A stretch of DNA of 64,000 bases from Flavobacterium lipolyticum (GTDB lineage Bacteria; Bacteroidota; Bacteroidia; Flavobacteriales; Flavobacteriaceae). The position numbers and the translations under genes are program-made. The notes beneath the pieces were generated by a model. That model worked only from the letters and a program-made list of their open reading frames with translations. It did not search any database and was not told the DNA's origin. Numbering within the stretch: position 1 is the stretch's first letter; each line of letters opens with the position of its first letter. The stretch lies in the NCBI RefSeq assembly GCF_020905335.1, contig NZ_JAJJMN010000001.1:2418001-2482000 (forward strand), read 5' to 3'. Positions 16,312-24,806 of the stretch are shown here, piece after piece.

Positions 16312-17094
16312 TTAGAAAATTAATTTATATCCTGCCATAAAAAGCATTACAGCAATCGCATTTCTAAGGAATTGATCCGGAACTTTTCCACTCAGCATAC
16401 TTCCCATATAAATTCCCGGAAGTGAGCCCATCAATAATTGTCCTAATAAGACAAGATCTAAATTTCCCATTGAAGCGTGTCCGATTCCGGCAACTAGTGT
16501 CAAGGGAACGGCATGCGCAATTTCAGTCCCGACTAAACGAGGGGTTGGCAGTAAGGGATAAAGAAAAAATAAAGTGACAGTTCCTAAAGCTCCCGCACCA
16601 ATTGAAGTTAGAGTTACAGTAGCGCCTAATAGAACACCTATAGCAATAGTTAGTGTGTTTTGAGTAGTACTTTCGCTGTGAAATTTATCTCCGGCATGTT
16701 TTTGAGAGAATTCTAAAAGTTTCTTTTTAAAGATAATAGCAACTGAAGTAAATAACAATGCCCAGCCTAAACTGTATTTGATAACATGATTTATAGTTTC
16801 AATGTCGGTTTTGATACTGTTCAGAATCCATAAAGTAATCAAAGCGGCAGGAACACTTCCGAGAGTCAGCCAGCCCGTGATTTTCCAGTTGATGTTGCCT
16901 TTTTTGTTGTGAACGAAGACTCCTCCGGCTTTAGTAAAAGCAGCATAAAGTAAATCGGTACCAACCGCTGTTGTTGGTGGTATACCAAACCACAACAAAA
17001 TTGGAGTCATCAAAGAACCGCCTCCAACACCTGTTAACCCCACTATAAAACCTACTGCTAAACCTGCAATTATAAGACCTATTTGGAAATCCAT
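16312..17094 (-). CDS. TSUP-family anion transporter (TauE/SafE-like)
   Basis: A 260-residue inner-membrane protein of the TauE/SafE/TSUP family, with about eight hydrophobic segments. It has the characteristic N-terminal GLTGVGGGSLMTPILLWFGI and a related second-half repeat around TLTSIGAGALG. Family members move sulfite, sulfonates or other sulfur anions, in or out. It is divergent from the TSUP/cys operon at 17405 and has the shared 23-bp motif 37 bases upstream. A role in sulfite export or sulfate uptake fits the neighbourhood, but direction and substrate cannot be read from sequence. Confidence 0.88.
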   Translation of the reverse strand: MDFQIGLIIAGLAVGFIVGLTGVGGGSLMTPILLWFGIPPTTAVGTDLLYAAFTKAGGVFVHNKKGNINWKITGWLTLGSVPAALITLWILNSIKTDIETINHVIKYSLGWALLFTSVAIIFKKKLLEFSQKHAGDKFHSESTTQNTLTIAIGVLLGATVTLTSIGAGALGTVTLFFLYPLLPTPRLVGTEIAHAVPLTLVAGIGHASMGNLDLVLLGQLLMGSLPGIYMGSMLSGKVPDQFLRNAIAVMLFMAGYKLIF

Positions 17095-17130
17095 GGATAA
17101 ATATTTGTCGTAAAAATAACAACATTTTTA

Positions 17131-17153
17131 TAATTATCCTATGGATGTGGTAG
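17131..17153 (-). promoter_or_regulatory. Candidate Rrf2 operator (minus copy)
   Basis: On the minus strand this 23-base site starts CTAC and ends ATAGGATAATTA. It agrees with the plus-strand site 17355-17377 at 15 positions with no gap (CTAC, A at 6, C at 10, ATAGG at 12-16, TAAT at 18-21). It lies 37 bases before the TSUP start codon. The regulator is inferred to be the Rrf2 protein at 15795. Confidence 0.5.
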
Positions 17154-17316
17154 ACTTTAAAAGTGATATTTTAAAAATGAAGAAATTTTCGCTCTTATAG
17201 TTCTGTAATACAGTTCCGTATGTTTTTTTGAGCCGTTTGACGATTGATGGAAATTGATATAGATTCCTTTTCGTAACTATTAAAATATGGAGGATGTAAA
17301 AAAATCAAATATTGTT

Positions 17317-17345
17317 TTGATATTTAGAAATAAGTAGTAATTTTG
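17317..17345 (+). promoter_or_regulatory. Promoter of TSUP-cys operon
   Basis: TTG at 17317-17319 is followed after 18 bases by TAATTTTG (17338-17345), a full match to TAnnTTTG. The transcript would start near 17352, just before the candidate operator. Confidence 0.65.
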
Positions 17346-17354
17346 CCATTCAAT

Positions 17355-17377
17355 CTACTAACCCGATAGGGTAATAG
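17355..17377 (+). promoter_or_regulatory. Candidate Rrf2 operator (plus copy)
   Basis: A 23-base site starting CTACTAA and ending ATAGGGTAATAG, with the small inverted repeat ACCC-GATA-GGGT in its centre. It begins 10 bases after the -7 element, so a bound protein would cover the transcription start. The matching copy before the divergent TSUP gene supports a common regulator. Confidence 0.55.
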
Positions 17378-17404
17378 GTTTTAAAGCTAAAACAAGTCAC
17401 AGGA

Positions 17405-18307
17405 ATGGAAAAGGAACTTAAAATAAATACCGCAGCAATTAAGGCTGATGTCACAATTAAAGAAAAATTGTGGGTTTTGGTACCGGCAGTTTTACTGATA
17501 GGTTTGTTGACGACTTTGATCTACAATCACCATGCGGAATTTTCATGGAATGCATTTGTTGACGGTTTTAATCAGGAATTTTTAGTATTTTTTGCCATTG
17601 GAGTTTTTGCACAGTTGGTGGATGGGACTTTAGGAATGGGATATGGAGCAACTTCTACATCATTTTTATTAGCATACGGAGTTCCGCCGGTTATTAGCAG
17701 TACAGCGGTTCACGTTTCTGAAATGTTTACCACGGGAGCATCGGCACTTTCTCACCACCGATTTGGAAATATCAATAAAAAATTGGTCAAACATTTATTA
17801 ATTCCAGGGGTTTTAGGTTCAATAATGGGAGCTTATTTACTATCGGATGTTATTAACGGAGATATTATAAAGCCTTTTATTGCAGTTTATATGATTGTTT
17901 TGGCTATTATAATTATTCGAAAAGCTTTAGTTAAAAAGATCATCAAAAAGAAAACTAAAAAATTAGGATTTCTGGCCATCTTTGGAGGTTTTATGGATTC
18001 TGTTGGAGGCGGAGGCTGGGGGCCGATTGTGACTTCAACATTATTAGGAAGAGGCAGAAACCCGAGATACACTATAGGTTCTGTAAATGCAGCTGAATTT
18101 GCAATTTCATTCGCAAGTGGTATAACCTTTATGCTTTTTGGTGGAATCCACGGTTGGCAGGTTATTATAGGTTTGATTTTAGGAGGTGTAATTGCAGCGC
18201 CATTGGGAGCTTATCTTTTAAATAAAATCAAAAGAAAACCAATGATGATTGCAGTTGGAGTTTTAATTATACTATTGAGTTTAAAAACATTATCTAAATT
18301 ATTGTAA
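17405..18307 (+). CDS. TSUP-family transporter, sulfate cluster
   Basis: A 300-residue inner-membrane protein of the TSUP family. An N-terminal cytoplasmic stretch (about 25 residues) precedes the first membrane segment. FFAIGVFAQLVDGTLGMGYGATSTSF and, in the second half, FGGFMDSVGGGGWGPIVTSTLLGRG are the paired family motifs. It is longer than, and distinct from, the divergent TSUP gene. It is first in a run with cysH (27-base gap), cysD, cysN and sulfite reductase. Sulfate uptake or sulfite export is the likely job. Its promoter carries the candidate Rrf2 operator. Confidence 0.88.
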   Translation: MEKELKINTAAIKADVTIKEKLWVLVPAVLLIGLLTTLIYNHHAEFSWNAFVDGFNQEFLVFFAIGVFAQLVDGTLGMGYGATSTSFLLAYGVPPVISSTAVHVSEMFTTGASALSHHRFGNINKKLVKHLLIPGVLGSIMGAYLLSDVINGDIIKPFIAVYMIVLAIIIIRKALVKKIIKKKTKKLGFLAIFGGFMDSVGGGGWGPIVTSTLLGRGRNPRYTIGSVNAAEFAISFASGITFMLFGGIHGWQVIIGLILGGVIAAPLGAYLLNKIKRKPMMIAVGVLIILLSLKTLSKLL

Positions 18308-18334
18308 CATTTTTTAGAAGGAAAGAAAGAGAAT

Positions 18335-19045
18335 ATGAGTGCGACGATTATACAATCATTATTAGATAAAACGAAAGATTTTTCACTTGACGAAACATTG
18401 GCTTTCTTAGCAAATGAATATCCGGGAAAAGTAATTTTTTCGACATCTTTTGGACAGGAAGATCAGGTTATTACTGATTTCATAGCCAAAAGCAATCAGG
18501 ATATAGCCATTTTTACACTAGATACCGGAAGATTATTTCAGGAAACCTATGATGTTTTTCATAAAACATTAAAAAAATACAAAAAGCCAATTGAGGTTTA
18601 TTTCCCGGAAGCAGCAGCCATAGAGAGTTTACTTCAGTCAAAGGGGCCGAATAGTTTTTATGATTCGGTTGAGAACAGAAAAGAATGCTGTTTTATTCGA
18701 AAAGTAGTTCCGTTACGAAAAGCTTTAGCAGGAAATTCGGTTTGGATTACAGGTTTAAGAGCAGAGCAATCCGAGAATAGAAACGATTTACAATTGTTTG
18801 AATACGACGGGGGTTTTGAAATTATAAAGTTCAATCCCTTGCTGAAATGGACATTAGAAGAGGTTGAAACTTATTTGTCCGAAAACAATGTTCCTCAAAA
18901 TGCTTTGCACAAACAAGGTTTTGTAAGCATCGGATGCGCACCCTGTACGAGAGCAATTTTTCCGGGTGAAGATATCAGAGCCGGAAGATGGTGGTGGGAA
19001 TCCAGTCATAAAGAATGTGGATTGCATAGCGCTAAAAAAGAGTAA
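18335..19045 (+). CDS. cysH: APS reductase (assimilatory)
   Basis: Reduces adenylyl sulfate to sulfite with thioredoxin as donor. The 236-residue protein has the Cys set of the [4Fe-4S] APS-reductase class: C118-C119 (KECC) and C201/C204 (GCAPCTR), plus the catalytic C228 in KECGLH. PAPS-specific enzymes lack the CC/CxxC set. No APS kinase (cysC) is seen and CysN is not fused to one, which agrees with direct APS reduction. FSTSFGQEDQV and LDTGRL bind the nucleotide. It is second in the sulfate operon. Confidence 0.94.
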   Translation: MSATIIQSLLDKTKDFSLDETLAFLANEYPGKVIFSTSFGQEDQVITDFIAKSNQDIAIFTLDTGRLFQETYDVFHKTLKKYKKPIEVYFPEAAAIESLLQSKGPNSFYDSVENRKECCFIRKVVPLRKALAGNSVWITGLRAEQSENRNDLQLFEYDGGFEIIKFNPLLKWTLEEVETYLSENNVPQNALHKQGFVSIGCAPCTRAIFPGEDIRAGRWWWESSHKECGLHSAKKE

Positions 19046-19107
19046 GTAGAAGAAAGAAGCTAGAGGCAAGAGAATAGATTAAAGAATAAAGAATATAGAT
19101 TTTTGAG

Positions 19108-19250
19108 TTCCGAAGGAACGACCGATATTGTAGCGTCGGGTTTCAACCCGATGAAGAGGAAGGAACGCCCCATATTGTAGCGTCGGATTTTAATCCGATG
19201 GGAATGGAAGAAGAAGATTTAGAATATATCGTCGGAGTTTAACCCGATGG
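19108..19250. repeat. REP-like hairpin cluster
   Basis: Three hairpin units, TCGGGTTTcAACCCGA (19137-19152), TCGGATTTTAATCCGA (19183-19198) and a degenerate TCGGAGTTTAACCCGA near 19232, each follow a word like TATTGTAGCG. GTTCCGAAGGAAC precedes the first. The same units recur at 25392-25625. They lie between cysH and cysD and may stabilise or segment the operon mRNA. Confidence 0.7.
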
Positions 19251-19343
19251 AGAGTAAAGAAAGTAAAGAATAATAGTAGAAAGTTTTAGGAAACTCACGA
19301 TAAACAACAACCTGAAACTTTAAACTTGAAACAAAAAAACAAA

Positions 19344-20243
19344 ATGAGTTCAGTATTAAAAACAAACGCTTTAGAGAGCGAAGCAATATATATTTTCAGA
19401 GAAGTAATTTCACAGTTTGATAAACCGGTTTTACTTTTTTCTGGAGGAAAAGATTCGATAACCTTAGTGCGTTTGGCACAAAAAGCATTCTTCCCTGCCA
19501 AAATCCCGTTTCCTCTTTTGCATGTAGATACCGGACATAATTTTCCGGAAACTATTGCTTTCAGAGACAAATTGGTAGAAGAGTTAGGGTTAGAATTAAT
19601 CGTACGTAATGTTCAGGATGCTATCGACGAAGGAAAAGTGGTAGAAGAAACCGGTAAATATTCCAGTAGAAACAGTTTACAGACGACCACACTTTTAGAT
19701 GCAATTGAAGAATTTAAGTTTGATGCCTGTATCGGAGGAGCGCGTCGTGATGAAGAGAAGGCAAGAGCGAAAGAGCGTATTTTTTCAGTTCGTGACGATT
19801 TCGGTCAATGGGATGAAAAAAATCAGCGTCCGGAATTATTTGACATTTTGAACGGAAAAATAGAGAATGGTCAAAACGTTCGTGTTTTCCCAATTTCAAA
19901 TTGGACAGAATTAGATGTATGGAGTTATATCGAGAAAGAACATATCGAAATTCCATCTATTTACTTCTCACATAAAAGAAAAGTTTTTTTGAGAGACGGT
20001 TTGATCTGGTCACATTCTCCTTTTGTGTACCAGGAAGAAGACGAACAAATCGAAGAAAGAATTGTTCGTTTTAGAACCGTTGGAGATATGAGCTGTACAG
20101 CAGCTGTTGAATCTTATGCAGCAACTATCGAAGAAGTAGTAGGAGAAATCAGAAGCTCTACGATTTCTGAAAGAGGAGCCAGAATTGACGACAAACGTTC
20201 TGAGGCCGCAATGGAAAAGAGAAAACAACAAGGGTATTTTTAA
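19344..20243 (+). CDS. cysD: Sulfate adenylyltransferase subunit 2
   Basis: The catalytic ATP-sulfurylase subunit, making APS from sulfate and ATP with GTPase partner CysN. From the ATG at 19344 (MSSVLKTNAL) it has 299 residues. A TTG 18 bases upstream lies in a GAAAC spacer and is not preferred. The PP-loop SGGKDS is at 33-38, LLHVDTGHNFPET follows, and the C-terminus ends in the usual QQGYF. It is separated from cysH by REP-like hairpins and precedes cysN by 137 bases of low-complexity spacer. Confidence 0.95.
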   Translation: MSSVLKTNALESEAIYIFREVISQFDKPVLLFSGGKDSITLVRLAQKAFFPAKIPFPLLHVDTGHNFPETIAFRDKLVEELGLELIVRNVQDAIDEGKVVEETGKYSSRNSLQTTTLLDAIEEFKFDACIGGARRDEEKARAKERIFSVRDDFGQWDEKNQRPELFDILNGKIENGQNVRVFPISNWTELDVWSYIEKEHIEIPSIYFSHKRKVFLRDGLIWSHSPFVYQEEDEQIEERIVRFRTVGDMSCTAAVESYAATIEEVVGEIRSSTISERGARIDDKRSEAAMEKRKQQGYF

Positions 20244-20380
20244 TTGATAATTGACAATTGATAATTAAAAAGTAGAATCAAGAAAACAAAAAAAAAACAT
20301 ACAGCTTGAAACTTTAGTTCAAAGGAAATCAACTTGAAACCTGAAACTAAATTTTTAAACCTGAAACAAAATAACATAGA

Positions 20381-21625
20381 ATGGACGTTTTAAAAATAGC
20401 AACAGCAGGAAGTGTAGATGACGGGAAAAGTACTTTGATCGGAAGATTACTGTACGATACCAAATCATTGACGACAGATAAAATCGAAGCGATCGAGAAA
20501 AGCAGCAAGCAAAAAGGATACGATTATCTTGATTTTTCACTGGCAACTGACGGATTAGTGGCGGAGAGAGAACAAGGAATCACAATTGATGTGGCACATA
20601 TTTATTTCTCGACTGCAAAGAAAAGTTACATTATTGCCGATACTCCGGGTCACGTAGAATATACCAGAAATATGGTAACGGGAGCTTCAACTTCTCAGGT
20701 TTCCATTATCTTAATTGATGCGAGAAAAGGCGTAATCGAACAAACGTACCGTCACTTTTTTATCAATAATTTATTGAGAGTAAAAGAGGTGATTGTGGCG
20801 ATCAATAAAATGGATTTAGTGGATTATTCAGAAGACGTTTTCAATAAAATCAAAGCCGATTTCCAAGCTCTAAATGCCAAAAGTACTTTCAAGGAGCAAA
20901 ACGTAAGTTACATTCCGTTAAGTGCCATCAACGGAGGAAATGTTGTGGACAAATCAGAAAACATGAAGTGGTACGATGGACAAACGGTGTTGGAGCATTT
21001 AGAAGGATTACATTCTCATGATGTTTACGAGCCAGGGAAAGCACGTTTTCCGGTTCAAACCGTTATTCGTCCAAAGACTGAAGAATACCACGACTTTAGA
21101 GGTTATGCCGGTAAATTATACGGAAACTCAATAAAAGTAGGAGATGCTGTAACAGTACTTCCTTCATTGACAGAATCAAAAGTTTCAAAAATTCACTTTT
21201 TCGACAAACAATTTGATGAAGCCGTTGCAGGTTCTTCGATCACCATCGAATTAGAAAATGATATCAATGTGACAAGAGGTGATATGATTGTAAAATCATC
21301 AGAGCTTCCAAAAATTGAAAAAGAAATACACACAACAGTATGCTGGATGGACAGTAAAAAACTGGTTCCGGGTACAAAATATATCGTTCAGCACAACACC
21401 AATTCGGTTTTAGCAAAAGTAGAAAGTATTAAAAATACAATTGCAACAGATTATTCAGGAACAACACCGGCATCACAGTTAGCAATTAACGAGATAGGAG
21501 AAGTAAGCATTAAATTAAGCAAGCCTTTATATTTTGATGCCTATAATGACAATAAATCAAACGGTGCATTCATCTTAATTGATACCGCAACGAATACAAC
21601 AGCAGGAGTAGGATTCATCAGGTAA
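20381..21625 (+). CDS. cysN: Sulfate adenylyltransferase subunit 1 (GTPase)
   Basis: An EF-Tu-like GTPase that drives APS formation by CysD. The 414-residue protein has the P-loop GSVDDGKS at 10-17, DTPGHVEYTRNM at about 87-98 and NKMD near 143, followed by beta-barrel domains. It ends TTAGVGFIR without an APS-kinase fusion. The start follows an A-rich spacer. It is part of the sulfate-assimilation run. Confidence 0.95.
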   Translation: MDVLKIATAGSVDDGKSTLIGRLLYDTKSLTTDKIEAIEKSSKQKGYDYLDFSLATDGLVAEREQGITIDVAHIYFSTAKKSYIIADTPGHVEYTRNMVTGASTSQVSIILIDARKGVIEQTYRHFFINNLLRVKEVIVAINKMDLVDYSEDVFNKIKADFQALNAKSTFKEQNVSYIPLSAINGGNVVDKSENMKWYDGQTVLEHLEGLHSHDVYEPGKARFPVQTVIRPKTEEYHDFRGYAGKLYGNSIKVGDAVTVLPSLTESKVSKIHFFDKQFDEAVAGSSITIELENDINVTRGDMIVKSSELPKIEKEIHTTVCWMDSKKLVPGTKYIVQHNTNSVLAKVESIKNTIATDYSGTTPASQLAINEIGEVSIKLSKPLYFDAYNDNKSNGAFILIDTATNTTAGVGFIR

Positions 21626-21631
21626 ACCTGC

Positions 21632-21812
21632 TATAAGCTTTAAGCCATATGCTGTAAGCTAAAAACACAAAGTTAAAAAAGCCTAAAGCATACAGCTTAA
21701 AGCCTACAGCATAAAAAAAATCAGGTATTTAGGGAAGCTTAAAGCTTATTGTCTAAAGCCTAAAGCAAGAAAGTCAAAAAGCTTATAGCCTAAAGCTTAA
21801 AGCCTAAAGCGA
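21632..21812. repeat. Word-like low-complexity spacer (TAAAGC words)
   Basis: The whole 194-base gap between cysN and the sulfite reductase gene is built from variants of AAGCTTAAAGCC, CTAAAGCATACAGC and TAAAGCC. These can pair with one another. No gene is seen. Similar spacers with other words occur before several genes in this window. Confidence 0.65.
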
Positions 21813-21819
21813 AATAAAA

Positions 21820-23910
21820 ATGGAAAGTTTTAGAACAGAAATAGAAAATCCGGTAGTTCAGAAAGAGATTATCGATTTAGAAAAAAAGATTCATTTGTTC
21901 CGTGGAGGAAAAATTGATGATGAGCGTTTTCGTAGTCTTCGTTTAGCACGTGGAATCTATGGACAACGTCAGGAAGGTGTTCAAATGATTCGTATTAAAT
22001 TGCCTTATGGTAAAGTAACCAGCGAACAATTGATCCGTATTACAAAAGTTTCTGATGAATATTCTACAGGGCGTCTCCACATTACAACACGTCAGGACAT
22101 TCAGATTCACTATGTAAGTCTGGACAGAACTCCGGAACTTTGGGCAAATCTGGCCAAAGACGATGTTACTTTGCGTGAAGCTTGTGGTAACACTGTTCGA
22201 AATATTACAGGAAGCGAATTGGCAGGTGTGGATGTAAACGAACCGTTTGACGTTTCGCCTTATGCACATGCTCTATTTCAATATCTTTTAAGAAACCCTA
22301 TCTGTCAGGAAATGGGACGTAAATTTAAAATTTCGTTCTCGTCCTCTGATGAAGATACCGCTTTGAGTTATTTACATGATTTAGGATTTATTCCAAAAAT
22401 TGTAAATGGTGAGCGTGGTTTCAAAATCATGTTTGGTGGAGGTTTAGGTTCTCAGCCTGCTCATGCCGAATTACTTTCCGAATTCGTTCCGGCAAATCAG
22501 ATCATTCCAACAGCAGAAGGAATCGTTCGTATTTTTGATCGATACGGTGAACGTGCTAAAAGAATGAAAGCCCGTATGAAATTCCTGATCAAAGAAATGG
22601 GAAGAGATGTTTTCCTTGATCTGGTTGAAAAAGAGAAAAAAGCAATAGCTTTTGAAACATATGAAATTGACACCACAGCTTTTGACGGACCAATTCCGGA
22701 ACCGTTATTAGAAGTGCCACAAGTTGCCATTGAAGATCAGGCAGCATACGAAGCCTGGAAAAAATCAAATGTAATTGCTCAAAAGCAGGAAGGTTATTAT
22801 GCTATTGGAATCAAAGTTTTATTAGGAGATTTTTACACCGATAAAGCCCGATTATTAGCCGATTTAATTAAAAATTACGCCGCAAATGAACTTCGTTTTT
22901 CATTGCGTCAGAATATTGTAATACGTCATGTGAAAGAAGCGAATTTACCTTTCTTCTATCAGGAATTGGCTAAGCTGAACTTTGTTCATTTAGGATATAA
23001 TTCAACGGCAGATATTACAGCATGTCCGGGTACAGATACTTGCAATTTGGGGATTGCAAGTAGTACCGGAATTGCAGAAGAATTAGAAAAAGTATTAAGT
23101 GCTGAATATCCTCAATATTTAAACAATCGTGAAATTGAAATCAAAATCAGTGGTTGTATGAATGCTTGTGGGCAGCATAATATGTCGGCAATTGGTTTCC
23201 AGGGAATGTCAATCAATTCCGGAAAATTGGTAGCTCCGGCTTTACAGGTTTTGTTAGGCGGAGGAAGATTAGGAAACGGAGCCGGTCGTTTTGCCGATAA
23301 AGTAATTAAAGTACCAAGTCGTAGAGGTCCGGATGCGTTGCGTACGATCTTAAATGATTTTGATACCAATGGAAGCGGACAAAAGTTTCTGGATTATTAT
23401 GATACAAAAGGCGAGAAATATTTCTATGAAATCTTAAAACCTTACGCTGATGTAACCAATTTAACAGAAGCTGATTTCGTAGATTGGGGTAATGCAGACA
23501 ATTATGTAAAAGCAGTTGGAGTTGGAGAATGTGCCGGAGTGGTAATTGATTTGGTGGCGACCTTATTGTTAGAAGCCAAAGACAAATTAACATTCGCACA
23601 GGAATCTTTCGACGAAAATAAATGGTCAGATGCTATTTACCATGCTTACGCCGGATTTGTAAACGGTGCAAAAGCTTTATTGCTTTCTGAAAACGAAAAA
23701 ACAAACAATCATGCAGGAATCGTTGATTTGTTTGATACCGTTTTCATTGCAACCAGTAAAATTGAACTGGCAACATCATTCAGAGAATTAGTGTATCAAA
23801 TCAATGCAATACAACCTTCAGAAGCATTTGCAAAACAATACATTCAGGAAGGAATTGCATTTTTTGATACGATAGAAAAATATAGAGCTCAACAATTAGA
23901 AAATGCTTAA
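21820..23910 (+). CDS. sir: Sulfite (nitrite/sulfite) reductase with HEPN-like tail
   Basis: Reduces sulfite to sulfide using siroheme and a [4Fe-4S] cluster. The 696-residue protein has two ferredoxin-like/siroheme halves. HITTRQDIQIHYV (about 87-99) binds siroheme. The cluster ligands are C402 and C408 (ACPGTDTC) and C446 and C450 (SGCMNACGQHN). After about residue 560 comes an extra helical region with the look of a HEPN domain (DAIYHAYAGFVNGAKALLL), which ordinary ferredoxin-dependent reductases lack. It overlaps the next gene by 8 bases. Nitrite as substrate is possible, but the cys context favours sulfite. Confidence 0.9.
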   Translation: MESFRTEIENPVVQKEIIDLEKKIHLFRGGKIDDERFRSLRLARGIYGQRQEGVQMIRIKLPYGKVTSEQLIRITKVSDEYSTGRLHITTRQDIQIHYVSLDRTPELWANLAKDDVTLREACGNTVRNITGSELAGVDVNEPFDVSPYAHALFQYLLRNPICQEMGRKFKISFSSSDEDTALSYLHDLGFIPKIVNGERGFKIMFGGGLGSQPAHAELLSEFVPANQIIPTAEGIVRIFDRYGERAKRMKARMKFLIKEMGRDVFLDLVEKEKKAIAFETYEIDTTAFDGPIPEPLLEVPQVAIEDQAAYEAWKKSNVIAQKQEGYYAIGIKVLLGDFYTDKARLLADLIKNYAANELRFSLRQNIVIRHVKEANLPFFYQELAKLNFVHLGYNSTADITACPGTDTCNLGIASSTGIAEELEKVLSAEYPQYLNNREIEIKISGCMNACGQHNMSAIGFQGMSINSGKLVAPALQVLLGGGRLGNGAGRFADKVIKVPSRRGPDALRTILNDFDTNGSGQKFLDYYDTKGEKYFYEILKPYADVTNLTEADFVDWGNADNYVKAVGVGECAGVVIDLVATLLLEAKDKLTFAQESFDENKWSDAIYHAYAGFVNGAKALLLSENEKTNNHAGIVDLFDTVFIATSKIELATSFRELVYQINAIQPSEAFAKQYIQEGIAFFDTIEKYRAQQLENA

Positions 23911-24676
23911 TATCAAGCCAAAAGTAACTTTAGTTGGTGCGGGTCCCGGTGATCCGGATTTGCTTACGCTGAAAGCTGTAAAAGCACTTGCTGGAGCGAA
24001 TGTGGTTTTGTATGATGCATTGGCCAATGAAGAGATATTAGCCCACGCTCCTAAAAATGCGATTCGGATTTTTGTTGGAAAAAAAATAGGCAATCATGCT
24101 TACACGCAGGATCAGATCAATCAATTGATTGTGGATAATGCTTTGACCTACGGAAATGTAGTCCGTTTAAAAGGTGGTGATCCGTTTATTTTTGGACGTG
24201 GAAGTGAAGAAATTGAATTCATCGAAAGTTTTGGAATCGAGACGTTCGTGGTTCCCGGAATATCTTCGGTAGTGGCAGTTCCGGCAAGCCAAGGCATATC
24301 AATCACCAAAAGAGGGGTTTCCGAAAGTTTTTGGGCCATAACAGGTACAACTTCTGATAGGAAATTATCTTCAGACGTTGCTTTAGCTGCACAGTCCTCT
24401 GCAACAGTTGTAATTTTGATGGGGATGCACAAGCTGCCTCAGATTATTGATTTGTTTCAAAAAGAAAACAAAGGAAATTTGCCCGTTGCGATCATTCAAA
24501 ATGGAACAATGCCCGATGAAAAAGTGGGTGTAGGAACCGTAAATTCGATTCTGGAAATTGTAGAAGAGAAGAAACTGAGTTCGCCGGCAATTATTGTACT
24601 TGGAGAAGTTGTTCGCGAAAGCAATAAACTAAAAGGATTTTACGAAGAATTTCTGTCCAAAGAAATGATGAGATAA
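23903..24676 (+). CDS. cobA: Uroporphyrinogen-III C-methyltransferase
   Basis: The SAM-dependent enzyme making precorrin-2, the first step to siroheme for the sulfite reductase. The 257-residue protein has VTLVGAGPGDPDLLTLKA near the N-terminus and LKGGDPFIFGRG, VPGISSVVAVPA and ILMGMHKL further on, all family hallmarks. Its ATG overlaps the last eight bases of the reductase gene, so translation is probably coupled and cofactor supply is tied to the enzyme. It is the stand-alone form without CysG fusion. Confidence 0.95.
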   Translation: MLNIKPKVTLVGAGPGDPDLLTLKAVKALAGANVVLYDALANEEILAHAPKNAIRIFVGKKIGNHAYTQDQINQLIVDNALTYGNVVRLKGGDPFIFGRGSEEIEFIESFGIETFVVPGISSVVAVPASQGISITKRGVSESFWAITGTTSDRKLSSDVALAAQSSATVVILMGMHKLPQIIDLFQKENKGNLPVAIIQNGTMPDEKVGVGTVNSILEIVEEKKLSSPAIIVLGEVVRESNKLKGFYEEFLSKEMMR

Positions 24677-24806
24677 AGTGCAGTAAAAATGATTCCTCAC
24701 ATAATCTTGATTTTCAGTCGGTAAAATGTCTTGGGTATAAAATTGGGTTTTTAACCTGATGAAAGCAAAAAATCATCTAATTTTGATTGGATGAAATTGA
24801 ATTAAA

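Noticed and set aside
23306..23599. 97-codon minus-strand ORF inside the sulfite reductase gene
   Set aside because: It is fully inside a well-supported gene and has His/Leu/Arg-rich shadow composition with no domain.
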